Source: CAYWEM01 sp964457225 (GTDB lineage Bacteria; Acidobacteriota; Aminicenantia; UBA2199). Taken from it: a stretch of 64,000 nt of DNA. A program made the position numbers and the translations under genes. Of this stretch, positions 38,946-46,106 are shown in pieces. The stretch lies in NCBI GenBank assembly GCA_964457225.1, contig CAYWEM010000008.1, positions 75,531 through 139,530 on the forward strand. The letters run 5' to 3'. The notes under the pieces were generated by a model. That model saw only the letters and a list, made by a program, of their open reading frames with translations. It was not told the origin of the DNA and made no database searches. Numbering within the stretch: position 1 is the first letter of the stretch; every line of letters begins with the position of its first letter.

Positions 38946-40004
38946 ATGAAGGAAATGGTCGGAACAGGCAAGATCCTGCTTCACCGTGAACGCCTGAATT
39001 CCTTCCTCTCCGGTGAATTGATTTTCCCGGTGACCCTGGAACTCGGTCTGACCACCCGCTGTAACCGGAATTGCCCTGATTGCCCCAGCGGACTGGGGGG
39101 GCCGGACCTTGAACTGGGGTCGGCCGAGGTCGAACCCCTGCTGGCTTTTCTCAGCGGCCGGACCCGAGGCCTGATCATCACCGGCGGCGAGCCGACCATG
39201 GCCCGTGATTTCGCCGCGGTTCTGGATAAGGCCGCGAACAGGTATGCTTTTACGGATATCGCGGTAGTGACCAACGGCTCGTTCCTGGAGGAAGCCCGGG
39301 TGGCAGAGGCCCTGCTGGCCCATGCCTCGGCGGTGCGGGTGTCGCTCTACGACTGGCACGAAAAGTCACTCGACGGGGTGATGCCCACCCTGGAAAGGAT
39401 ACGCCGCCTGCGGGACCGGGTTGACCGGCTGGGCAGTCCGCTGCTGATCGGGGCCAGCGCCCTGACCACCGAGGAACGAGGCCCCCGGCTCAAGCCGCTG
39501 GCGGAACTGGCGGCTCAGGCCGGGGCTCATTTCCTATACTTTCACCCGGTCTGTTTTCGCGAGGCGGCAAGCGGTCCAACGCAGCGTCGGCGGCAGCAGG
39601 CCGTGCTCGAAGACTTGCAGGATTGCCGCCGGGAGTTTTCCGGCCGCCTGGCCGTACATTTCCTGGCCGAGCGATTCCGGCACGATGATATCCGTTTCAG
39701 CTCCTATCACAGCGCCCATTTCATCATGGTGCTGGCGGCCGACGGCCGCCGCTACCTGGCCACCGAGGTCAAGTACCGGCCGACTTACGAGTTGGGTGTC
39801 CTGGGCCGGGACAGCCCTGAAGACCTGGTGTTCGGCCGGGCTGTCGCTCGGGCGATCAGCGGGGTGAGCAGCGCCGGTTACCCGGGCATCGGCGGCCGCA
39901 ACCGGGGCCTGCTCTACAACTCCCTGCTCGAAGACCTGCTGGAAAACCGGACCCGGCTGGAAGAAACTCCGGGCCGGGCTTACGCCCTGCCCCATGTCCT
40001 GTGA
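38946..40004 (+). CDS. Radical SAM protein, second of a tandem pair
   Basis: 352 residues from the ATG at 38946; ATGs at 38940 and 38955 are also in frame and cannot be excluded. It is a paralogue of the preceding protein along its whole length: 'PVTLELGLTTRCNRNCPDCPSG' in place of 'PVTLEMDLTSRC..', GLIITGGEPTMA, 'VRVSLYDWHEKS', LYFHPVCF, SYHSAHFIMVLAADGRRYL, EVKYRPTY and 'IGGRNRGLLYNSLLEDLLE'. Equal length and shared motifs indicate duplication followed by clear divergence. A long in-frame extension upstream runs through the previous gene and is not real. Reaction unknown. Confidence 0.82.
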   Translation: MKEMVGTGKILLHRERLNSFLSGELIFPVTLELGLTTRCNRNCPDCPSGLGGPDLELGSAEVEPLLAFLSGRTRGLIITGGEPTMARDFAAVLDKAANRYAFTDIAVVTNGSFLEEARVAEALLAHASAVRVSLYDWHEKSLDGVMPTLERIRRLRDRVDRLGSPLLIGASALTTEERGPRLKPLAELAAQAGAHFLYFHPVCFREAASGPTQRRRQQAVLEDLQDCRREFSGRLAVHFLAERFRHDDIRFSSYHSAHFIMVLAADGRRYLATEVKYRPTYELGVLGRDSPEDLVFGRAVARAISGVSSAGYPGIGGRNRGLLYNSLLEDLLENRTRLEETPGRAYALPHVL

Positions 40005-40023
40005 TGCTGTGCCGGAGAAAGCG

Positions 40024-40944
40024 ATGAAAGAAGACAAAGCGGAAATAAGCGTGATCACCGCCACTTACAACCGCAGTAACTGCCTCAGGTACAGCATCGA
40101 ATCGGTGCTCGGCCAGCGATGTTCCCGCTCCTGGGAACACCTGGTCATCGGAGATGCATGCACTGACGACAGCGCTCGGCTGGTGGCTTCCTTCAATGAC
40201 CGCAGGTTGCGTTTTTACAACCTGGAGACAAACTGCTGCGAACAGTCAGGACCGAACAACGAGGGTTTCAGGCTGGCTTGCGGCCGTTACATCGCCTACC
40301 TGAACCACGATGACCTCTGGTTCCCCGATCACCTGGAAAAGGCCCTGGATTACCTGGATGCGAACCGGCTGGACGGGGTTTTCACCCTGGGAGCGGCCCT
40401 TGATCCGGACGGGGCGGCGCGCCTGTTGACTTCGGCCAGGTCGGGGCTTTATTACCCGGATCGCCTGGTCCCGGCTTCGCTCTGGCTGCTGCGCCGGGAA
40501 GTGCCTGCGGCCCTGGGCGGCTGGCGGCCGGCCGCGGGGCTCTTTACAATTCCTTCCCAGGATTTCCTGGTCAGGGCCTGGAAGCAGGGATTCCGGATCG
40601 GCCGGGTGCCGGCCCTGACCGCGGTCTGCATCCAGTCCGGCCGTCGTCCGGGCTGTTACTCCGAACGACAGGAAGATGAACAGGCCGCGGCCCTGGAAAA
40701 CATCCGCCGGGGTGAAGCCTATCGCGTCGAACTGCTCGGCCGGGCCCTGCTTGACTGCCTGGACCGGGAACAGTCGGCCGGCCCCGGAGCCGTACTGCGC
40801 CGCCTGGGCGCTGTTATGATCAAGCGCCTGGCTTTATCGGCGGGCATCACGCCTGTGCAGCTGCGGGATTTCTTTCAGAGCCGGCGCCGGGGCGGTAAGA
40901 TCAGGCGCCTGCGTCGGAAACGCGGTTTGCCTCCCGGGTACTGA
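40024..40944 (+). CDS. Family 2 glycosyltransferase
   Basis: 306 residues from the ATG at 40024 with GGAG ten bases upstream; an in-frame ATG at 39994 lies within the previous gene. GT-A fold: ISVITATYNRSNCLRYSIES, VIGDACTDDSARLV (nucleotide-binding Asp), YIAYLNHDDLWFPDH (DxD-like 'HDD') and a later 'SQDFLVRAW' region. C-terminal 60 residues are basic and helical (RRRGGKIRRLRRKRG), possibly for membrane association. It probably transfers a sugar in surface-glycan synthesis, consistent with the adjacent epimerase. Confidence 0.88.
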   Translation: MKEDKAEISVITATYNRSNCLRYSIESVLGQRCSRSWEHLVIGDACTDDSARLVASFNDRRLRFYNLETNCCEQSGPNNEGFRLACGRYIAYLNHDDLWFPDHLEKALDYLDANRLDGVFTLGAALDPDGAARLLTSARSGLYYPDRLVPASLWLLRREVPAALGGWRPAAGLFTIPSQDFLVRAWKQGFRIGRVPALTAVCIQSGRRPGCYSERQEDEQAAALENIRRGEAYRVELLGRALLDCLDREQSAGPGAVLRRLGAVMIKRLALSAGITPVQLRDFFQSRRRGGKIRRLRRKRGLPPGY

Positions 40945-40949
40945 ATCGA

Positions 40950-41927
40950 TCAGCTTTGCCGGCGCGCCCGGAAAAAACCCTGGATTGAGCCGTTCCGGCG
41001 GAACACGCGGGAAAACGCGGCCACGGTCACTCCGCCCAGAATCAGCAGTCCGGCCAGGATCATTTTCAGGCTTATTCTTTCACCCAGCAGCAGCACCGGG
41101 AAAAGCGAGCCCAGCAGGGGCTGGATATAGGTGAAAATTGCGGCCAGGGAAGAAGAGCCCCTCTTCAGGGCAAAGGCGTTGATGATGTAGGGCAGGCAGG
41201 TGCCCATCACTATGGCGTAGGCCGGAGCCAGGTAGTTCAGGGCCGGAATCGACCGGTAATCGACGGCCAGGGCCGGTCCCAGGGTAAAGGGCAGGGCGGT
41301 CAGGAACCCGAAGACAAAGGTATAGGTCATCACGGTCAGTGCCCGGTAAACGGCCAGCAGGGGCCGGGACAGGACCAGGTAGAGTGAATAGAGGAAAGCG
41401 TTGCCGACGATCAGCAAATTGCCGGAAAAAGAGCCGCCGGAACCGGCCGCGGGCAGGTCAAGCAGGATGAAAACGCCGCTCAGGGCGATGGCCACGCCCA
41501 GGGCCTTGAACAGGCTGAACTTTTCATGGCCCAGGACGACCGCGGCCAGCAGGGTGAAAATGGGGATCGAGGCCATCAGCAGGCTGGCATTGGCCGCGCT
41601 GGTCAGGGAAAGCCCCTTGAGGAAAAGCAATTGGTTGCCGGTCACTCCGAGCAGGGAGAGCACGGCGAATTGCAGGTAATGGCCGGGTTGTTTTATTTTT
41701 TCGTGGAAAAAAAAGCGGAAGACCAGGAAGAAAAACAGGGCGGTGCCGGCGATGCGGTAAATGGCCAGGGCGGCCGGAGGAAAGGAAACGAAGGTCAGCT
41801 TGGCGGCCACCGGCAGGGTTGAAAAGAGCACCTGGACGGCCAGCAGGGGCAGGTAGACACGCTGCCAGTCAGCCCCCGGCCGTTCATCCCGGACCGGTTC
41901 AACTGCAGTCGCCTGGAAAGGTTTCAT
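40950..41927 (-). CDS. EamA-family (DMT superfamily) transporter
   Basis: 325 residues with ten hydrophobic helices in two EamA repeats (about 25-155 and 170-305). Motifs include 'NQLLFLKGLSLTSAANASLL' + 'MASIPIFTLLAAVVLGHEKF' in the first repeat and YIINAFALKRGSSSLAAIFT + 'IQPLLGSLFPVLLLGERIS' in the second. Substrates of such permeases include amino acids, metabolites and nucleotide sugars; none can be assigned. It converges on the GT2 gene five bases away. A promoter lies at 41960-41988. Confidence 0.88.
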   Translation of the reverse strand: MKPFQATAVEPVRDERPGADWQRVYLPLLAVQVLFSTLPVAAKLTFVSFPPAALAIYRIAGTALFFFLVFRFFFHEKIKQPGHYLQFAVLSLLGVTGNQLLFLKGLSLTSAANASLLMASIPIFTLLAAVVLGHEKFSLFKALGVAIALSGVFILLDLPAAGSGGSFSGNLLIVGNAFLYSLYLVLSRPLLAVYRALTVMTYTFVFGFLTALPFTLGPALAVDYRSIPALNYLAPAYAIVMGTCLPYIINAFALKRGSSSLAAIFTYIQPLLGSLFPVLLLGERISLKMILAGLLILGGVTVAAFSRVFRRNGSIQGFFRARRQS

Positions 41928-41959
41928 GCCGGTAGTCTCTCTTACTTGGGGGATGGGCG

Positions 41960-41988
41960 ATTATACCCGATAACCCGTAACACCGCAA
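41960..41988 (-). promoter_or_regulatory. Promoter of the EamA gene
   Basis: Minus strand TTGCGG (41983-41988), 17-base spacer, TATAAT (41960-41965); leader of about 30 bases. Confidence 0.6.
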
Positions 41989-42000
41989 CCGGGAGAATGA

Positions 42001-42087
42001 CCCGGAATCCCCCGCCATATTTCTGAGTTTGCTTGGATTCGCCTTACAGGTGTTGAGTTTTGCCCCTGGGAAAGCGCGAATCAACGC
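42001..42087 (-). repeat. Dispersed imperfect repeat, copy B
   Basis: 87 bases on the minus strand, from GCGTTGATTC to GGATTCCGGG, matching copy A (35551-35636) with the shared core GGGGCAAAACTCAA and AAGCAAACT. Opposite orientation to copy A. Both copies happen to translate to a short FPGAKLNT-containing peptide, a side effect of the repeat. Confidence 0.75.
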
Positions 42088-42128
42088 TTAGCACGCCGGT
42101 GCAGACCGGCATAAACCGGGCTTTCCAC

Positions 42129-42165
42129 TTCCCTGGTCCCCCACCTGAATCCTTGGACCAGGGAA
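42129..42165 (+). repeat. REP-like hairpin, perfect 11-bp stem
   Basis: TTCCCTGGTCC (42129-42139) and GGACCAGGGAA (42155-42165) are exact reverse complements with a 15-base loop. With copy B it forms a repeat-bearing patch in the 645-base intergenic region. It might also terminate or stabilise transcripts, but no T-run follows. Confidence 0.7.
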
Positions 42166-42189
42166 TGACGGTCGGCCGACTTTACCCTG

Positions 42190-42330
42190 ACCTGTTGTTA
42201 AATTTATTGTATGCTGGTGGTATTTTGTTGAATATAAATAAATGCTTCAAAAAATATAACTTATATTGCAATTGGTGATATATCATATATCTCATAATTT
42301 ATTTATTACTATTAATATACAATTTGGTTT
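42190..42330. other. AT-rich stretch without genes
   Basis: About 140 bases far richer in A and T than any other part of the window, with a small palindromic run (GATATATCATATATC) near 42277. No ORF or promoter is convincing inside it. It could be curved regulatory DNA, an H-NS-type silencing site or a remnant of inserted DNA. The following 42331-42498 shows nothing clear beyond a GC-rich patch. Confidence 0.5.
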
Positions 42331-42498
42331 CCTGAAGGAAGCAATCCTGCTGCCGGAACAAAAACCGGCCTGCAGCGGAATTGCAGTAAACATTGAAAAC
42401 AAATACTGACAATGCTTTTACCCGATTTGCGATTAGGCGGTCAAGCAGTAAAACAAGTCATCGCCACCGAGTTGCTCTTGAGAATAAATGCAAAGAGG

Positions 42499-42527
42499 TT
42501 GACTTTCCCGGTACACTATTATAAAAT
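42499..42527 (+). promoter_or_regulatory. Promoter of the PKD-lipoprotein / secretin / giant-protein operon
   Basis: TTGACT (42499-42504), 17-base spacer, TAAAAT (42522-42527). It is the only convincing promoter before the block of four genes running to the end of the window. Confidence 0.6.
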
Positions 42528-42535
42528 CCATTGTC

Positions 42536-42568
42536 ATGAAAAAATCGGGAGAAATCTGTATTTCTTGA
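42536..42568 (+). CDS. Ten-codon leader ORF before the lipoprotein gene
   Basis: ATG eight bases after the -10, coding MKKSGEICIS and ending TGA four bases before the ATG of the lipoprotein gene. If the transcript starts at about 42534, this ORF would be translated first, nearly leaderless, and the lipoprotein start (which has no clear ribosome site) would be reached by re-initiation. Inference only; it may be chance. Confidence 0.3.
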   Translation: MKKSGEICIS

Positions 42569-42572
42569 AGTA

Positions 42573-43778
42573 ATGAAAAGAGCTTTTGGTATACAAGTAT
42601 TCCTGGCTGTTTTTATTTTATTGACTTCAGCCTGCAGGTTTGTGCCGTATTTTGCTCCGGATGGAGCCCTGATCAAGATTTACAGCGATTTGTCCAGGAT
42701 TGAAACCGGAGGCGGCAAGGCCGGCATTACAATTCTGGGCTTCACTTCCGAGGGCGCTCCCCTCAGGGATCATACCACTGTGCTGCTAAGCGCCTCCAGT
42801 GGTCAGATTGCTCCGCAGGCGGAATTGATCAGGGGGAAAGCCGAGGTTGAGTTCGTTTCCGGCGCCAAGGCCGGTCCGGCGACAATCGTTGCCGTTTCCG
42901 GAACTGTCAGGTCAAACGAGTTGGTTATCCAGGTTGGGCCTGGAGAGCTTTCTTTCCTGACTCTTAAGGCTGATCCGGCCAGCCTGCAGATCAGGGGCGG
43001 CCGCTCGGAAATCACGGTCGGAGCCTTTGACGCCGACAACCGTCCATTGCCCGGGATTCCACTGCAATTGACCACCAGCAAGGGGTATTTCGAGAACGCC
43101 GCCAATCCTCTTCATACAGATTCCGCCGGAATTTGCCGTAATTGGCTGGTGACCGGAGAGACGGCCCTGGTTTCGGTCAAGTCCGGGAGTCTTTCCCGGG
43201 AGATAACCGTGTTCGTCCAGTCAAACTCCGCCCCGACGGCCCGCTTCTTTTTCTCGCCTAAAACACCCCGGGGCGATGACGACATAATTTTCAATGCTTC
43301 GGAAAGCCATGACAGTGATGGCTATATAGTGTCCTATGATTGGTTTTTCGGAGACGGCGCCAGGTCCTCGGGAAAAATCACCGGCCACAATTACAGGTGG
43401 AGCGGTTCCACTGACAAGGTTTTTACCGTTGTACTGCAGGTTACGGACAATCACGGGGCCAGCGCCAGCGCCACCCAGGATCTGACCGTCAAAGTAAATA
43501 CTGCCCCCACGCCGCGTTTCTTTTTTACTCCGAAAAATCCGAAAGGCAAGGAAGACATTCTGTTTGACGCTTCCGAAAGCTTCGACCCCGATGGTCACAT
43601 AGTATCCTATAAATGGCATTTCGGTGACGGAGCCGAGGGGTCGGGGCGATCGGTCACCCATAACTACAACTGGAGCGGATCCGGGAATCGCACCTATACG
43701 GTGATTCTGCAGGTAACCGACAATTCGGGGGCGGTTGCCAGCCTCAGCCAGGATATCACAGTTTCCCCCGAAGGATAA
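42573..43778 (+). CDS. Lipoprotein with invasin-like Ig domains and two PKD domains
   Basis: 401 residues. Lipoprotein signal with lipobox LTSAC (Cys at 21). Residues about 30-125 and 128-210 look like Big_1/invasin-type Ig domains ('GITILGFTSEGAPLRDHTTV', 'EITVGAFDADNRPLPGIPLQL'). Two tandem PKD domains follow (about 215-305 and 308-398) with the repeated APTARFFFSPKTP / APTPRFFFTPKNP, 'FNASESHDSDGYIVSYDWFFGDG' (given in parts: FNASES, DSDGYIVSYDW, FGDG) and 'HNYRWSGS' elements. Probably anchored in the outer membrane as a binding or scaffold protein. It precedes the secretin gene by seven bases. Confidence 0.85.
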   Translation: MKRAFGIQVFLAVFILLTSACRFVPYFAPDGALIKIYSDLSRIETGGGKAGITILGFTSEGAPLRDHTTVLLSASSGQIAPQAELIRGKAEVEFVSGAKAGPATIVAVSGTVRSNELVIQVGPGELSFLTLKADPASLQIRGGRSEITVGAFDADNRPLPGIPLQLTTSKGYFENAANPLHTDSAGICRNWLVTGETALVSVKSGSLSREITVFVQSNSAPTARFFFSPKTPRGDDDIIFNASESHDSDGYIVSYDWFFGDGARSSGKITGHNYRWSGSTDKVFTVVLQVTDNHGASASATQDLTVKVNTAPTPRFFFTPKNPKGKEDILFDASESFDPDGHIVSYKWHFGDGAEGSGRSVTHNYNWSGSGNRTYTVILQVTDNSGAVASLSQDITVSPEG

Positions 43779-43785
43779 AACACCG

Positions 43786-46056
43786 GTGCCCCCTGAAAAA
43801 CAAACCCCTTTCCGAGCCGGCTTGAAAACGGCAATTCTGTTGCCGGCGGTCTTCCTGATCTGGGCTTGCGGCGGCAACCTGGCTTACAAGAGAGGGGAAA
43901 AAGCCTATGCCCGGGCGGAGCATGCCGCCGCGGTCGATTATTTCATGGAAGCGGTCCGCCAGGATCCACAAAATGTTCGTTACCGGGTTTCCCTGAACCA
44001 GGCCCTGCTTTTTGCCGCCAACTTCCACCTGAAGCAGGGGGAATTCTACCTGGGCCGCAAAGAGTACAAAATGGCCCTGTACGATTTTGACAAAGCCCTG
44101 GAATACAATCCCGAAAGCAGCGAGGCCCGGAGAAAAAAGCAGGCAGTTCTCAAGAAGCTTGATGAATTGCGCCGGAGTTTTTCCGAAAAGACCGAGATCG
44201 AGAAGCTGAAAGAGCGAGCCGGCCGGATGGAAGGTGCTCAGGCGGAACTGGACTTCAAGCAGACTCCGCTTGACCTCAAGTTGGGCAGTGTCGATCTCAA
44301 ATCGCTCTTCAGGTTGCTCCAGAAATCGAGCGGAGTGCGTTTTCTTTTCGATGACACTTTTCAGAGTAAAACCGTTTCCATTGACCTGGAAGACGTCCTG
44401 TTCAAGGAAGCCCTGGAAATGATCATGCTGCAGTCCAGGCTTTTCTACAAGATCATCGACGCCAACACGGTAATCATCGTGCCCAATACCCCGGCTAAAA
44501 GAAGGGAATACGATGAAATGACCATGAAAACATTTTTCTTGAGCAATTCCGAGCCGGAAGCGATTATGCGCCTGGTCGGTTCGGTGACCGGCAGTAAGAA
44601 TCTGGCCGCCAACCCGATTCTCAACACCATCACGGTCAGGGACCTGCCGGCGAAAGTGGCCATGGTGGAGCAGCTGATCCGGATCATGGACAAGCCCAGG
44701 CCGGAAGTACTTATCAATGTCGAGATAATCGAAGTCAACAAAAGCCGGCTGCGGGAATACGGCATAGAATTGAGCCAATACAATGTCAGCCAGGCTTTCT
44801 CGCCTGGACCGGTTTCAAGCGGCGGGGAAAGCCAGGCGTTCCGGGGCAATACTTTCAGGTACGTGAATTCGGCCGATTTCCTTTTTACCGTTCCCTCGGT
44901 GAGTTACAAGCTGCTCCAGGGAGACACCAGGTCCCGTATCAAGGCCAACCCCCAACTGCGGGTCAGTGACCAGGAAACGGTCAGGATTCACCTGGGCGAC
45001 AAGGTGCCCATGCCGACCACAACTTTTGTACCCAATTACAGCCCGGGTTCTCCCAATCAGCAACCCATCACCTCCTATCAGATGCAGGATGTCGGGATAA
45101 AAATTGAACTGACTCCGAGGGTGCATCATGACGGCTGGATCAGCCTTAAACTTGATTTTGAACTCACTTTCATCACTTCCCCCGGCACAAACTTCCTGCC
45201 CCCGACCATAGGTAATCGTTCCCTGAATACCATGATCCGCCTGCAGGACAACGAGACCTCCCTGCTGGCCGGCCTGTTGCGCGACACGGAAAGAAAAACA
45301 CTGCGTGGTTTTCCGGGATTGACCGAACTGCCGGTTTTAAAACACATCTTTTCCGGCAACAAGAACGAAGTGGACCAGACCGATATCATCCTGACCATAA
45401 CTCCCAGGATCATCAAGTTCCCCCAGATCGAGGAATCAGACCTGCTCAATTACTGGGTCGGGACAGAGGAGGATGTCGGCCTGAAGGCCGGGCCGCCGCA
45501 TTCTCCCTTCAGCAGCCGGGAAGAAATTGAAGTACCGATTCCGCCCCGGGAAGAAGGCCCCCCGGCCGTAGATTCAAGCGATTTGCCTGAAAAAAAGCGG
45601 CCGCTTCCTCCCGGAGATTTGCCTGCGTCTCCGGCCGAGGCCAACGGCCTTATCAGGCTGTCAAGTGATTCGGCGAAAATAGCCGTCGGTCAGCAACTGA
45701 CGGTCAGGGTGCTGGCCGAGGATCTGGAAGACCTGCAGACCCTGAGCCTGGAACTCACCTTCGAGCCGGGAATGCTGGAACTGCAGAGAATAACCGACGG
45801 GGCTGCCTTAAAAACAGGCCGGGGCCAGGGACACCTGTTTAAGTCCTTTGACAACGACAGCGGCAGGATAGTGCTTTCCCTGGCTTTCGAGGAAGCGAAG
45901 CCCGAAAGGCGTAAGGAACTCGCCCTGCTGCAATTCAATGTACTGGCCGGGGGGCCTTTGGAGATCAGGGCCTCCAGGGTGACAGGCGCGAACCGGAACC
46001 AGGAAGAGATCAATACTTCCTTTACCGGCCTGGCGCTCATGATCGATGAAGAATAA
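43786..46056 (+). CDS. Secretin (GspD/PilQ family) lipoprotein with N-terminal TPR and C-terminal cohesin-like domain
   Basis: 756 residues from a GTG seven bases after the upstream stop; an ATG at 43735 would lie in the previous gene. Signal with a near-lipobox IWAC (Cys about 28). TPR-like region about 30-130 (YFMEAVRQDPQNVRY, ALYDFDKALEYNPES). Secretin short N-terminal (STN/N0) domain about 155-245 (FKQTPLDLKLGSVDLKSLF), secretin_N domain about 245-328 (ITVRDLPAKVAMVEQLIRIM), and secretin pore about 370-550 with VGIKIELTPRVHHDG, DNETSLLAGLLRD and QTDIILTITPRII. A Pro-rich linker leads to a cohesin-type beta domain at about 626-756. It forms an outer-membrane ring; no other type II/IV secretion gene is in the window. 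Confidence 0.9.
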   Translation: MPPEKQTPFRAGLKTAILLPAVFLIWACGGNLAYKRGEKAYARAEHAAAVDYFMEAVRQDPQNVRYRVSLNQALLFAANFHLKQGEFYLGRKEYKMALYDFDKALEYNPESSEARRKKQAVLKKLDELRRSFSEKTEIEKLKERAGRMEGAQAELDFKQTPLDLKLGSVDLKSLFRLLQKSSGVRFLFDDTFQSKTVSIDLEDVLFKEALEMIMLQSRLFYKIIDANTVIIVPNTPAKRREYDEMTMKTFFLSNSEPEAIMRLVGSVTGSKNLAANPILNTITVRDLPAKVAMVEQLIRIMDKPRPEVLINVEIIEVNKSRLREYGIELSQYNVSQAFSPGPVSSGGESQAFRGNTFRYVNSADFLFTVPSVSYKLLQGDTRSRIKANPQLRVSDQETVRIHLGDKVPMPTTTFVPNYSPGSPNQQPITSYQMQDVGIKIELTPRVHHDGWISLKLDFELTFITSPGTNFLPPTIGNRSLNTMIRLQDNETSLLAGLLRDTERKTLRGFPGLTELPVLKHIFSGNKNEVDQTDIILTITPRIIKFPQIEESDLLNYWVGTEEDVGLKAGPPHSPFSSREEIEVPIPPREEGPPAVDSSDLPEKKRPLPPGDLPASPAEANGLIRLSSDSAKIAVGQQLTVRVLAEDLEDLQTLSLELTFEPGMLELQRITDGAALKTGRGQGHLFKSFDNDSGRIVLSLAFEEAKPERRKELALLQFNVLAGGPLEIRASRVTGANRNQEEINTSFTGLALMIDEE

Positions 46057-46106
46057 AAACAACTCCCGGTCTTGAACGGGTTGTTCCGGAAGAGATGGAG
46101 GTTATG

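Noticed and set aside
42458..42676. Minus-strand frame beginning MIRAPSGAK, reminiscent of the peptides from the dispersed repeat
   Set aside because: It lies opposite the lipoprotein start and the nucleotide match with copies A and B is too weak to call a third repeat copy.
43735..43785. ATG start for the secretin inside the lipoprotein gene
   Set aside because: It would add 17 polar residues before the lipoprotein signal; the GTG at 43786 follows directly after the upstream stop.
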